In this document: in pieces, positions 32,715 through 44,200 of the stretch
How positions within the stretch are numbered: the first letter of the stretch is position 1
How the letters are laid out: each line of letters opens with the position of its first letter
Assembly: GCF_004798865.1 (NCBI RefSeq)
Contig: NW_025335268.1
Location: 76,325,318 to 76,389,317, forward strand
Length of the DNA: 64,000 bases
Reading direction: 5' to 3'
Source of the DNA: Varanus komodoensis
Taxonomy: Eukaryota; Chordata; Lepidosauria; Squamata; Varanidae
The notes under the pieces: generated by a model
The model's database searches: none
The model's input: only the letters and a program-made list of their open reading frames with translations
Told to the model about the DNA's origin: nothing
Translations under genes and position numbers: made by a program

Positions 32715-33500
32715 AAAAACATAGAAACATAGCAAGTCAGTAGGGGCCTCTCAGGCCATCCAGTCTGATCCCTGGTTCTAGCCGGCTCCACTCATGACAT
32801 GCCTACCATGTACATATCCAGCCTATCCTTGAACACCTTCATGGATGGGGCTTCAACAACCTCCCGTGGAAGCCCATTCCATACTCTAGGGGTCCTAACT
32901 GTCAGGAAGTACTTCCTGACATCCAAATTGAATCTTAGTTCCCTGAGCTTTGCTCCATTGGAACACATCCTTCCCTCCACTCCATGGGGAAACAGGTCTC
33001 AACCCAAGTCTGTGACACCCCCTCATGTACCAATCTGTCGCCAACAGATCCCCTCGGAATCTCTCCAGGCTGAAAAGGCCCAGTTCCCTCCGTATGAGTT
33101 CTATAGAGCGGCAGTAGTACCTCTCTTGATCTACAGGCCACACTTTTGGCTATGGAACCAAGGGTGGCGTTTGCCCTCTTAACCACCACATCACACTGCT
33201 GACTCATGTTTAGCCTCCAGTCAACCAGCACCCCAAGATCCCTTTCACAAGTGCTCTCCAGCCACTTATCCCCAAACCTGTACTTATGACACCTATTCCT
33301 ATGCCCCAAGTGCAAGACCTTGCACTTATCCACATTGAACGCCATCCTGTTGTCTCCTCTCCATTTCCATAGTCTGTCCAGATCCTTTTGGATCTGGAGT
33401 ACCTGCTCCACAGTTGTGGCCACTGACCCGGATTTAGTATTGTCTGCAAATTTGATCAGCAGACTGTTCACCCCTTCTTCCATGTCAATTGATGACATTG
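32715..33500 (-). mobile_element. CR1 LINE 3' portion
   Basis: The - strand carries an open stretch (32935-33507) with DRLWKWRGDNRMAFNVDKCK, then [20 protein letters not shown] and VKRANATLGSIAKSVACRSR, the CR1 RT C-terminus, followed by the 3' end to 32715. It is the best-preserved CR1 coding remnant here, so probably one of the younger copies. Confidence 0.9.
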
Positions 33501-33589
33501 AGAGCATCTGGGTTAATTTAAATGAAGCAAGGAATAAAAGGAACAGTGGTCAGCTAGCTTGGCTAGATGAAGAAGAGGAAGAGGAAGAA

Positions 33590-33770
33590 AAAGGGGTGAT
33601 TTGGCTATGGAACAGGCTTTCAAGGGAGGTGGTTGGGGCCCCATCAGTGACGTGTTCAAGGAAAGATTGGACAACCACATGTTGGGCATAATATGAGCAG
33701 AGCCAGCTGGAGCTGGGAGCCAGACTAGATGGCCTGAGAGGCCCCTTCTGACTCTCTTCCAATGTTTCTG
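33590..33770 (+). repeat. CR1 LINE 3' tip, + strand
   Basis: 'aggtggttggggccccatcag' and 'gaaagattggacaaccacatg' are the same 3' end as at 32715 but in the opposite orientation. Confidence 0.8.
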
Positions 33771-33930
33771 CATATAAATCTGCCTCAAGCTGCTCACAGC
33801 ACAATGAAACCTCATGATAACATTCTAGCAGCAATCAATTGCAAAATGTAACATGAAATAAACAGGTTTTTGCAACAGCACTAACAGAAAGATGGGCTGC
33901 CTATAAAAGAATAGGTTCCATAAACCTCCA

Positions 33931-33936
33931 TTTATT
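33931..33936 (-). promoter_or_regulatory. CCDC166: Probable CCDC166 poly(A) signal
   Basis: TTTATT on the + strand is AATAAA on the - strand, 254 bases after the CCDC166 stop. The next canonical copy is much further away. Confidence 0.5.
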
Positions 33937-34189
33937 TTTTTATCTTTCATTTAAATGTTTCCCAGTTCTCTTTGCCCAGTAGGGAAGGTACAAAAAGCAG
34001 GAAGCCTTGGTTGTGATACATGGTAGAGAGGAAGCTCTTCTGAATTGCTGCTTGGTTCTGCAGCGGGGTGGGGGGGGGAGTCTGAGCTCCCTTTGAATTA
34101 GAAGGTCAATTTTGGCTGAGCTACTTAGGATGCCAGTGACAAGTCAGGATCGCAACTGGTGTCTTGAAATACCCTCTGGAGGCTACCTG

Positions 34190-35203
34190 CTAATGGAGCA
34201 TACTGTTTTCTGTACGACTTGATGCTGGAATCTGAGATGCTAGGAAGTTATCTGCTGCCAGTTGGACACTTATGGGAGATTTTGGGTCATTGCTGATGGT
34301 CACTTGAGTAGGAGTGGCTTGTGTGGAGCTTGATCTATTCCTAGTTCTTAAGCTGCTGTGCGAGGAGATGCACCTCGGAGCCCCTTGCTGTGTTAGCCAG
34401 TGACGCAGGTGTGCCAGGTCTTGACCATACTGGAGCTCCCGGAGAAGCTGTTCCTTTTGCTCTCTGAGCTGTTGCACAATGCCTTTCAGACCTTGGGCTC
34501 GTTTGATAAGGTTCAAAAGTTCATTGCGCAGGCGCACGTTTTCAGCTTTTACTTGCTTGGTGTGCTGGATTAGACTGCGCACTGCTTCCTTCTCAGCCCT
34601 CTTGGCCAGAGCTTGGACTTCCTGCTGAGACTTGATTTCATACTCTGCTTTCTGCTGCAGGAACTGACTCTTGACCTTATGCATTTGCTCCGAATGCTGA
34701 ATTTTCATAGCCAACAGCTCCTTCTCCAACTCTCTGATCCGGGTCAGCTGTTCAGACTGCAGTTCTTTGAAGGGCTTCAACTCTTCAACTTCTTTGTTCA
34801 TGAGCGAGTACTTGGTCTCCATTTCTATCAGCTGGCTCCTCATTTCTTTCTCCTTGTCTGTGTACTGTGAGGTCAGCTCTTCCTTTTGCTTTAGAACATG
34901 TGCCAGGTCTGAACGGTTCTGATCATTCAGTGTTATGATGGCATTTTGGCATTTCAGGGTGCGCTTGGCTAAATAGGCAAGGTAAGCTTTGCTGTTCTCT
35001 CGGATTTGCTGCGCCTCCTTGTCCAGGAACTCATTTTCTGACTGAAAGTGCTCCACACGCTCCGTGTATGTATTAACATGCTCTGTCAGGATGGCATATT
35101 CCTTCTGCAGGTACTGCTCCCTCTCGCTGACAAATTGGCAAGAAATGCTTTGTTCCTTGGCCAGGCCTTTCTTGTCTTTTGACTTTGTTTTCTTAGGCGC
35201 CAT
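34190..35203 (-). CDS. CCDC166: CCDC166 homologue, DUF4515 coiled-coil protein
   Basis: An uninterrupted 337-codon frame from MAPKKTKSKDKK to a TAG at 34190-34192. After a short basic start, residues ~25-270 form a long coiled coil that follows human CCDC166 closely: SEREQYLQKEYAILTEHV, NEFLDKEAQQIREN, LNDQNRSDLAHVLKQKEEL, QLTRIRELEKELLAMKIQHS and AEKEAVRSLIQHTKQVKAEN each have a counterpart there. The tail (270-337) is Ser/Thr-rich and shorter than the human one (about 439 residues in all). An acceptor (ttttctcag) lies 28 bases upstream at 35231, so at least one 5' untranslated exon is likely. The spliced-looking 5' edge argues against a retrocopy. Molecular function is unknown; related DUF4515 proteins are ciliary or testis-linked. 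Confidence 0.87.
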   Translation of the reverse strand: MAPKKTKSKDKKGLAKEQSISCQFVSEREQYLQKEYAILTEHVNTYTERVEHFQSENEFLDKEAQQIRENSKAYLAYLAKRTLKCQNAIITLNDQNRSDLAHVLKQKEELTSQYTDKEKEMRSQLIEMETKYSLMNKEVEELKPFKELQSEQLTRIRELEKELLAMKIQHSEQMHKVKSQFLQQKAEYEIKSQQEVQALAKRAEKEAVRSLIQHTKQVKAENVRLRNELLNLIKRAQGLKGIVQQLREQKEQLLRELQYGQDLAHLRHWLTQQGAPRCISSHSSLRTRNRSSSTQATPTQVTISNDPKSPISVQLAADNFLASQIPASSRTENSMLH

Positions 35204-35231
35204 GTTGTGCCAAGTGAAGCACTTTCAGGCA
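35204..35231 (-). promoter_or_regulatory. CCDC166: CCDC166 5' UTR and splice acceptor
   Basis: A pyrimidine-rich 'ctttcattttctcag' ends at 35232, followed by 28 bases and the ATG. The upstream exon was not located. Confidence 0.6.
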
Positions 35232-35520
35232 CTGAGAAAATGAAAGAAAATAGATTGTTACACGATATTTTAACATTAATAGCTGTACAGCTGAACAAAT
35301 GGTGCTCAAGGCAGCTAACAATTTTAAAACTGTCCCTTTCTCCCTCTGAGTGAATGAGGCCAGCTAGCTTGATAAGCACCCAGCAGTTGCTGGGCTAGAC
35401 AGAGATCTGCAGGGATCTGCTCCTCTCATCTCTGGAGTGGCTGTGGAACCTGGTGAATGGAGAGGAGCAGTAACGGCAACAGAAGCAGGCTAAGGAATTA
35501 TTCCATCTTCCCATCCACAA

Positions 35521-35738
35521 AAGCCAGTGTGGTGTAGTGGTTAAGAGCATGGGAGTGGGACTCAGGCGATCTGGGTTCTAGTCCCCACTTGGCCATGGAA
35601 CCAACTGGGTGACTTTGGGCCAGTCACAGACTCTCAGCCCTCACAGGGTTGTTGTTGCAGGGATAAGACGGAGGAGGAGAATGATGTAAGCTGCCTTGAG
35701 CTCTTTGTAGGAAAAAGGCAGGATATAAATCGGAAAAA
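35521..35738 (+). mobile_element. MIR/CORE-like tRNA-derived SINE, near complete
   Basis: The head has an A-box-like TGTAGTGGTTAAGAG and a B-box-like GGGTTCTAGTCCC. The core is 'gactttgggccagtcacagac' and the tail 'taagctgccttgagctctttg' then 'ggatataaatcgg' and an A-rich end. Best copy of this family in the window. Confidence 0.85.
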
Positions 35739-35739
35739 A

Positions 35740-36600
35740 AGCACCATATAGATGTGGATGGGTGAGAGCAGGAGGGGCTCAGCACCCATTCAACTTGGGC
35801 ACCAAGGGTACCAACCTGGTGGTTCTCACAGAGTGGTTTCAAGCTAGCCATTGGAGAAGGACGCTAATGTGTCTTTCCACCCAGTCCCCCATTCCTACAG
35901 GCTTTGCTCCTAGAGACATTTAAAGGGGGTTATTCCCTATTTCAATCTGACTCTGGCAGACCGGCTAGCCTGAAGAGAGAAATCTCTTCCCTGGAATCTC
36001 TGAATTAGCCAAGGTGCAAGGAAAGTTCATGCTGAGCGTCCTGAAGGTAGATGTATACCAGTTCAGAGGCAAAACTGCTCTGAAGTGGAAGAAAGACCAC
36101 AGAAGTGGCTAAGGCTAATTCCAGGAAAAGCTCCCACATCAGGGATTCCACCTCCACTGGCTGGATCCAGAGGGAGATTGTCCTGAAAGAGTTCTCACCG
36201 ACCTTGGTGGATAGTTGGCAAAGCAGGATCCAGTCAAGTTGCAGGGGCAGCTTGAACTCCAGCTCTCTCCTGCATTCTTCCGCAAGGGACCAAGAGATGG
36301 AGAGAGACTTGCTAGAGCAACCATGCCTGGCCTTTGCACCAAATATCCAGATCCATTTCTCCTGCACAGCCAAAGAATAGGGCAGGGAGGCAGGGAGCCA
36401 GAGGAACAGGAACTGTTCACCATGACCCTCCTAACCTGAATTCTTGAGCTGCAGCTTCCCTAGGGAGTCAAGCCTAACAGACAATGAAGAGAAGCTTCCA
36501 GATGAGGACAAATGCAAAGAAAAAATCATTACAGGATTGTCTCTTCCAACCACAGGTATTCTCAAATATGATCACCTCTGAGTCCCTTAGGATGGATTCC
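35740..36600. other. Intergenic, nothing recognised
   Basis: No gene or repeat family identified. Several short overlapping frames exist on both strands without splice or domain support. Confidence 0.5.
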
Positions 36601-36604
36601 AGGG

Positions 36605-36745
36605 CCAAGAAATTTAGAAACAGAAACAGAGTGAGTCAGAAGGGGTCTCTTGGGCCATCTAGTCTGACCCCAGGCTCCAACTGGCCGCACCCATGACATG
36701 CCTACCTGTGCATGTCCAGCCCATCTGGGAACACCTTCCTCAGTG
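36605..36745 (-). repeat. CR1 LINE 3' tip
   Basis: 'gagtgagtcagaaggggtctc' and 'gggccatctagtctgacccc' as at 3776. Confidence 0.8.
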
Positions 36746-37099
36746 TAATCATCCCAAGATCCACAGATGCACTACTGTGCAAGAATTACACAGCAGCTGA
36801 TCTTGTTGGGTAATGCCCTGGCACCACCTGTGAGATGCAAGCTAAGCACACTCATAAGTTTTGTTAGAAGAGGCCCTGGTGAAGGCAAGACAAGTGAACA
36901 TGATTTTGGCAGAGTAACCTGACCTGTTTAGAAGTTCTCACTCAACCTTCAAGTGGTCAGGCTTAAGAAGGCTGAATCTTGATGCATGATTGGCTGGAGC
37001 CTCAGTGGGTCCAAGCACATAAGGAGGACTATCAGTCTGGTCATTAATATGTTCATGAGGTCAGTGTACCACAGTTTTCATAGCCATTTGAGGGCTATC

Positions 37100-37505
37100 A
37101 GCATAATCTTTTCTCACTGATTCTTTTAAATGTTTAGACATTATTTTCAATATAAAATAAAATTTGAAAAGCTTGCAGTTGAAATAAAAACAAGCAACAT
37201 TAATCATAGTATTAAAATAATTCATAAAGAGCTGTATACCCCATCACCAGGACCACTGGATACATGTTAAGCTTATTCAAGAATTATTTCAAGAAATTTC
37301 CCCCTTCCAGAATTGTAATTATTCTTGTAAAGGTTCAAATTATTTCCCCTTTTTAAACACATATTCAATAAATGCATCCCAAATCTCATTAAAATCATTA
37401 TTCTTTATATACCCCTTTTCACTTAAATATCACAAGTTTATCATTAATAGCTATTTTCAGACTTCTTTATACCAATCATACAACTGATAATCATATTTTG
37501 CTTTC
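37100..37505 (-). repeat. L1 LINE 3' fragment
   Basis: AT-rich sequence in the style of the L1 end at 38665-39272, for example 'aatgcatcccaaatctcattaaaatc' against 'aaaatcttcccaaatttccttaaa'. Diverged. Confidence 0.5.
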
Positions 37506-37850
37506 CATAGAAACACAGGAAAAGAGATGGGTTAGAATAGGGTCCCCCAGGGCCATCTAGTCTGAACCCCAGCTCCTGCTGACTCTGCTCATGTAATCCC
37601 CAACAGGTGGTTGTCCAATCTTTCCTTGAACACCCTCACTGATGAGGCCTCCACCACCTCCCTTGGAAGCCCATTCCATATCCTAGGGGTCCTAACCTTC
37701 AGGAAGTACTTCCTGGCATCCAACCTGAAGCCTGGTTCCTTGAGCTTTGCCCCACTGGCCTGCATCCTGCCCTCCATTGCAAGGAAGAACAGCTCACAGC
37801 CCTCCTGCACATGACATCCCCTTACATACCTACAAGTCACTAAAACATAG
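37506..37850 (-). repeat. CR1 LINE 3' end, copy A
   Basis: The - strand reads ARKYFLKVRTPRIWNGLPRE and [20 protein letters not shown], the CR1 RT C-terminus, ending in the 3' block 'gccatctagtctgaaccccag'. Confidence 0.88.
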
Positions 37851-38215
37851 AAACATGGAAACAGAACAAGTCAGAAGAGGTCTCCCGAGCCATCTAGTCT
37901 GACCTCCGGCACCAGCCGGCTCCGCTCACAACATGCCCACCATGCAAGAGTACGTAGAGAGTTAGCAGGGGCCAATCTTTGAACACTCTCACCAATGGGG
38001 CCTCAACGACCTCTCGTGGAAGACCATTCCACACCCTCGGGGTCCTAACCGTCAGGAAATGCTTCCTGGCATCCAAACGGAACCTTGGCTCCCTGAGCTT
38101 GGCTCCGTTGGAGCACGTCCTGCCTTCCTCTGCAGGGGAGAACAGGTCTCTACCCATCTCCATGTGACATCCCCTCGCATACCTGTATGTCGCCAAAGAT
38201 CGCCTCGGAGTCTTA
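37851..38215 (-). repeat. CR1 LINE 3' end, copy B
   Basis: The - strand reads FRLDARKHFLTVRTPRVWNG and then [15 protein letters not shown]. It directly abuts copy A in the same orientation but belongs to a slightly different subfamily. Confidence 0.88.
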
Positions 38216-38490
38216 ATTAAACTAAGGAATTCACTGCCAGAAGAAGTGGTGCTGGCCACTAATCTGGATGGCTCTAAAAGGGATCGGATAGATTCATGAA
38301 GAAGATGGGATTGAGTGGCTGCTAGCCTTGCTGGCCACCTCCTTTACCAGAGCTTCTCCGGTACCAGAGCTCAGGCACCTGGACAGGTGGCGGTAACACA
38401 TTCATCATGCTCAAGCATGATCCTGTGCGCACTGTGTGCATGGAGTGCTGGACTGGAAGGTCCTTTGGTCAGTTCAATCCAGCATGACTT
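38216..38490 (+). repeat. CR1/L3-like LINE 3' fragment
   Basis: 'aactaaggaattcactgccag' to 'gaaggtcctttggtcagttc', related to 690-905 and opposite to copies A and B. Confidence 0.65.
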
Positions 38491-38664
38491 TTTTTATGTA
38501 TTGATTGAAACTGAGCAGTCTTACTAGAGAAGACTGAGGGCACAATTCATCTTTGTAAACATTATTGATGAATAAATGCAACACAGAGAACCTTAACCTG
38601 GAACAGTGTAATGCGTGGGAGCACTTTATCGTTATCTGTTTCACTTGGGGTCATGGATTTTGTC

Positions 38665-39272
38665 CACCACCCCCACCCTTTTAATTTTTTTTTAAATGCA
38701 GAAGAAGAAAAACCAGAAATGCAGCACAATACAGCAATAATAATATAACATAGAAATGTTCTAAATAAATAAATTACATACAAAAACTCAATAATAAGAA
38801 AAGTAAATGATAAAGTGCCCCCACTATCCCGGAGACCAATAATACCTCCACTTAATCCACATATTACAACAATTAATAATATATAATATACTTCAATTAT
38901 ATCCATATCTGCTCCAGAAATTCATATAATCTTGATTAGGTTTGCAACCTTTGCCTTCTATCAGTACTGCTTTTACAAAATCTTCCCAAATTTCCTTAAA
39001 TTTATTTGCTTTCATTAACCCTTTTAAATTTTTATTTCTATCATCAGTTTATCATTAATTACCACATTCCATATTTCATAATACCATTCATGCCTTTGTA
39101 AAACCCAATTCTGTTTCCAATGTTTAACTATCACTAACCTAACTGCCATTATCAAACTTATGATCAATTCTTTCTTAGCTTTATTTATATCTTGTTTTTT
39201 AATCAACAGTAATAACACAATTCTCGGTGACAATTCTAAGTCTATATCTAAAATTTCTCTAATTTCCTTAAA
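38665..39272 (-). mobile_element. L1 LINE 3' end with 19-bp target-site duplication
   Basis: The - strand reads KKQDINKAKKELIISLIMAV, then KHWKQNWVLQRHEWYYEIWN and INDKLMIEIKI, an L1 ORF2 C-terminus. The left end has a T-run (poly(A) read in reverse). TGGGGTCATGGATTTTGTC occurs at 38646-38664 and 39273-39291, flanking the element exactly. The perfect 19-bp duplication suggests a rather recent insertion. Confidence 0.92.
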
Positions 39273-39469
39273 TGGGGTCATGGATTTTGTCACTGAAAAG
39301 TTTTCAACATTCAAGGATAGACTCATTCATTTGAATTAGCTACCCATTTCTTGGAATTTAATAGAAGGTCAATGTAAATGGATGCCCTTGGACAGCTGAA
39401 AGACCAATATTACAACATTGGAAAGATGGCAGCCATTTACAATAGTGCAACGGGAGGAGAATTTAACAA

Positions 39470-39925
39470 AACTGACTATTTTGTTAAATTTCCTGACTGT
39501 TAGAGAAGTATGACAATAGAACAAATTAACCTGGTAGTCGTGCGTGTGAGGTTGTGGGCTCTCCCACAGTAGAGGCATTCAAAATGCAACTGGACAGACA
39601 TCTGAGAGGAACAGGTGAATTTGGGGTAAGGCTCCTTCGTAATTTGGGTTAGGCTGCTTCCCTCTCTACTCTTCTATTATTCTTTTTTTTTTTTTTAATT
39701 TTATTAAAAATTTTAAACTAATAGTAAAAACATCAGTCATCACATACTTCGGATTTACTGGGTCAACCCCCTACTACATATTTTTTAACATTCTATAGTC
39801 ATATTTAAATCAGTTTATAATAACTGGAAAGCATCTCTAAATTTACACCAAGTCCCATTTCTCCAGCCAATTATAAGAAAAAATCCCAAGTTTGATAGAA
39901 GTTACTCTTCTATGATTCTATGATA
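39470..39925 (+). repeat. CR1 LINE 3' end interrupted by L1
   Basis: 'aatttcctgactgttagagaag' to 'ctctctactcttctat', resuming after the L1 as 'actcttctatgattctatg', the CR1 tail. Confidence 0.82.
39678..39902 (-). mobile_element. L1 LINE 3' end inserted in CR1 tail
   Basis: It starts with a T-run (39680-39698). Its reverse complement is homologous to 17950-18142. The 11-bp TACTCTTCTAT lies at 39667-39677 and 39903-39913. Confidence 0.85.
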
Positions 39926-39929
39926 TTTG

Positions 39930-41215
39930 AACACTGCCCTTTAGGAATAATATACCAATGGAGGTGATTTGGAAATTTCTGGTTCCTTTGCTGAAGTTTA
40001 TGCATAACTGTTCCATAACTGCACTATGTTCTGTATAAACTGATATGTATGCACATGTGTGTGCATGTAATTAATGTTGTGGATTTCTTTACATTTTATT
40101 CAATAAAGGTAATGTTTTGGTTTAATAGCATGGGTAGGTGTTTACTTTTTCTTTTGCATAATAAAACACTGATGAAAAAAACGTTGGTGGTTAAACCCCT
40201 TCTCGTCCCTGTGGGTGAGACACCCTTGGGGTTCTGTGGCGTGCAGGGAATGCCACATATTCCCGTGGTGCAGGGTCATACTCCCTGGGAAGAACCTGGA
40301 ATGCGTGGTATAGCCTGTAGTGGAGCAGATGGCTTCCTGATTCCTATGGGTCATGTTTTTCCATTTATCTATTGTCTGCTCTTTGTTTTCTTCCTTTCTT
40401 TGGAACCCTCCCCCTTTTATTGTCCTTTCAGGACAAAGGACCTCTCATTTACACACCTTTCTCTCTGCTAAGCTGAAGTACACAAACATGCAACAAGCCA
40501 CATCACATGCTGATCACATTCACTCCTACTAGAATGATGAGCTGTAGCCACTGCAGTTCTGGCTTCACTTGGTCTCAGGCAGGAAGGCAAAGAAGGCACA
40601 CACCTTGCCAGTCATTGAAACAACAGCCTCTGTTTCCATGGTGCTAGGCATTCCGTATGTCTGCATTCTCTATGGGCATTCCTGGAATGTCTCCCCCTGA
40701 ACTTCCATGCAAAATCCCCTGTTTACTTCTTCCCAGGAAAGAGGGCTTTGCTGCAGAGCTGCCATGCTCTGGTGATTGTGCTTCAAATCAGACCACACAT
40801 CAAAAACGACCAGCACTCCTGGTTTCTGAGGCCTAGGTGAGGACATCAGAGGATGCTGTTGTAGCAGGTGCAACGCCTTTGAGATACAAACAGCTACGCT
40901 CTCAGGAAGGCAGTGACCAGAGTGAATGAACAGGGAGAGCAAAAGGAGGGTGGTGGCAAAGTTTGTCAAGAGAGGTCAAGGGAGAGGTCCCTGACTTTTA
41001 TTCCCCTGTTCCTCCTTCCCCACCTTTCCCTTTTGTGCACCTTTTAAAAACCTTTCCCTCTCGCTAAGTTCATTTCCCCTGTTCGTTTTCTTTCTTGTAG
41101 CACTCTACCATGTATTTTTAGGAAAATGTATTTCATCTTAAGGGAAGGCAGGGGGAAGCACAGGATAGGATGAGGGTGAGGGAAGGTCATGGTTGGGGTC
41201 GGGGTGAGGATGAGG
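39930..41215. other. Intergenic, nothing recognised
   Basis: No clear repeat or gene. A - strand frame (40670-40969) begins with a hydrophobic signal-like stretch (LLLLSLFIHSGHCLPES) but has no homologue I know and no splice support. Confidence 0.45.
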
Positions 41216-41217
41216 AC

Positions 41218-44200
41218 TTTTTTTTTAGGTTGATTTTTTTTATTTAAATAAAACATATTACAAAAGTTACAAAACTTGCAACATTACAAAATTAGAAAAC
41301 TTAGAAAATTCAAAATTTCAAAAATTTCAAAATTGCAAATGTACAGACTTACAAGATTTCCAAAATTTACAAATCAAATTTACAGAAAGAAAATTTGACA
41401 GAGTTCTCCTTGATATGTTCATGCCATGTGTCTTACAGAAATTTTCTATGCAAGAATGTTATACAGACATTACATAAATCAGCCCCTGACAACCACAGCC
41501 AAAATTTCCTCCAGCGACTTGGTGACATCCTCCCTTTTTCTTCGTAATTCAACCAGATTTTCTCTTGTACAAATTCTACTGAGCCAGCCACGTGAGCCAA
41601 GTTTTGTGTCTTTATCTCCCTGTGGCATTGGTATGACAGCACTAACAGTACATACAGATTAATCAGCCTAATCGTAGACCACGGTACAGTCAAATAACTC
41701 TCAGGGGCAGTTGTCTCTCTCCACCTTCACTTCCTGGGTTCCCTCCTTCTGGGTCCCTTCAATGGAGGAGAGGGTTCTGTGCCAGATACGATGGATTCCC
41801 CGTCCTGGGAGCCCAGGTCCGGCCAGTCCAGCGCTTCAGACACTGCTTTCCACATGAAACACGCTGTCGGGCAGTTGCTGACAAAGTGCCTCACCGTTGC
41901 CTTTTGTGCCGTTCCGCTCGCGACAGCCATGCTCTCACACTGCAGTCTTGGGCAGGTCTGTGTCCACTTGGGCAGCCACGGTTTGGTCCCTTGCAGATTG
42001 TACACCTGATGATACAGTCTCCATCTGATGTCCCATAGCTTGAATGGAACCCATCTGTCCTTAAAATACTCTATTGGGTATGTGTGCTCCCTTAAGTATT
42101 GAGAGAGGTTCTCCCTCGTTACATTCTTTGCCACGTGTGGTCTGAAATAGGTCACCTCGAGCAACTCTCTATGCACCTCTCGTTTGATACTCTTCAGATC
42201 CCCCCGACTAGTACCAAACCATTCTGCATGGACTTTATGCTGCTTGATGAAACTGTAAACCTCCCTTAGATATTCTGGTCCTGTGCACCTCATCGTGGCT
42301 GAAATGGCAAAATCGAGGAGGTGGTTCCTCCACCATGTTTCCACCCATGGTTTACCCACCCAGTGATGTGCAAACAGGGCTACCCACATGTGAGGTCTAT
42401 CCCCCACTTCCTCCCATTGAGCGTACTTACCAAAGTTGTAACTCAAAAAGATGGTGAACATTTTCATACGCAGAGCTGGGAGATGCAAACCTCCTCGGTC
42501 TATCTGTCTATAGGCCACCGCCCTCACTAAAGGGAAGGTGGCCATTCCCCATAGGAATTTGAATAGCTCCTTCTCCTTTTCTTTCATCACGGATCCTGGA
42601 GAGGGGGTAGACCACTGCTATGTTCATCGCTACCGGTAACACGTACGTGCGTACGTAAACCGCCTTTTGATAAATGGTCAGTTGCCTTTTCCTCCACATC
42701 CTGATTTTTTCCTTAAACTTTTGAAGCCAAGCTAACCAGTTCCTCTTCCACCCTTCTTGGGAAATGGAATAGTAAATTCTGCTCATCCACAGGGTCAAAA
42801 GAAATAAAGTAACTTTTCTTCCTGTTTATTTAAGAACCTGACGCACATCCAATATCTGTTGTACTCTAGTTACCTTTTTCGTCATTTAGGAGCAGTGAGA
42901 TGTCATCGACATGGGCCACGAATTCGATCTGTATGGGAGAACCTGTAGGAAGGGACGAGCGGATCCCTGCTATCCCCTCCTCTAGCTGTATGTGACAAAG
43001 GACAGCGTCTAGAGTCAAGACGTAGAGGAGTGGGCTCAATGGACACCTCTGCCTCACTCCTGATCACAAATTTATGCAATTTCCCCTATGTCCATTAATC
43101 TGAGGGGTGACTGTGGCTTCGGTATGCAGCAGTTTCAGGAACCTGACATATGAGGGCGGGAGGCCCTTCCATCGGAGAACGTTCCACAAGAAGGAATGGT
43201 GGACATTATCGAATGCTTTGGTTTGGTCTAAAAGGAGAATTCTTCCTGCCCATTTCCTTTTCCGAACCAACTGGAAGATCTCCTTCATAAGACAGAGGGA
43301 GTCTGTCATAGCTCTTCCCAGCACTGCACTGGTCTGACACCCCATGACCAATTTGTGAGCCACGCTAGCCAATCTTCTGTTCAATATCTTTGCCAGGAGG
43401 CCATAATCCATGTTTGTTAGCGCTCTGGGTCCCCAATTAGCTGGGAGTGTCAGGTCCCCTTTCTTAGGGAAAAATATCAGGGTTCCCTGCTAAAAGGATT
43501 CACTGAGTCACTCTCAGGCCAGTAATGAATTAAACACTTTTGTCAGAGGGGGAACGAGCCATTCCTGAAATATCTTATAAAATTCATATCCCAGCCCATC
43601 TGCACCCAGGGCAGATTTTCCTTTTGCCGTCAAGATGGCTCACTTCACTTCTTCTTCCCTAACAGGTGCCTCTAGCATCTGACTCTCTGCTTCTGTCAGT
43701 TTCTCATACAGAGCGCCTACTTTCTCTCTGGGAGTGCCTTCTAAGAAGCTTTCCATCTTGAGGGAGTCTATGATCTTAGTGGTGCACAGCTGTTGGTAAT
43801 ACTGCCCCATGATAGACAACATCTCCTGCAGGTAGAAGGTGACTTTTTCTCCTTCCTTCTCTCACAGAGCTTTCATTTCTATGGGTGTCTTTGGACTGCG
43901 AGCCTTCGCCCAATCCTCTACGTCAACAGCGGAGCTCTTCACTCTATAATCTCTATAGTTTAGCCAGTTCCTCCTTTGGTTATGGTGGAATTCTGCGACA
44001 ACTTTTCTAGATTGAACCAATACCCCTTTGTCATATGGTCATCCCTGATTCATTCGGCTGTGGCACTGTAAAAAGTGAAAGATGGCCTCCTGGTAGTGCT
44101 GAAGTCCTCGCCTATTCACCATAAATTCATATTTGCGGCAGCTATTTCTAATCACCCTCTTTGTCTTTTCCTACCATTCTGGTAACTCATCAAGATAGAT

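Noticed and set aside
40670-40969. Signal-peptide-like - strand frame
   Set aside because: The hydrophobic start is suggestive, but there is no known family, promoter or splice evidence.
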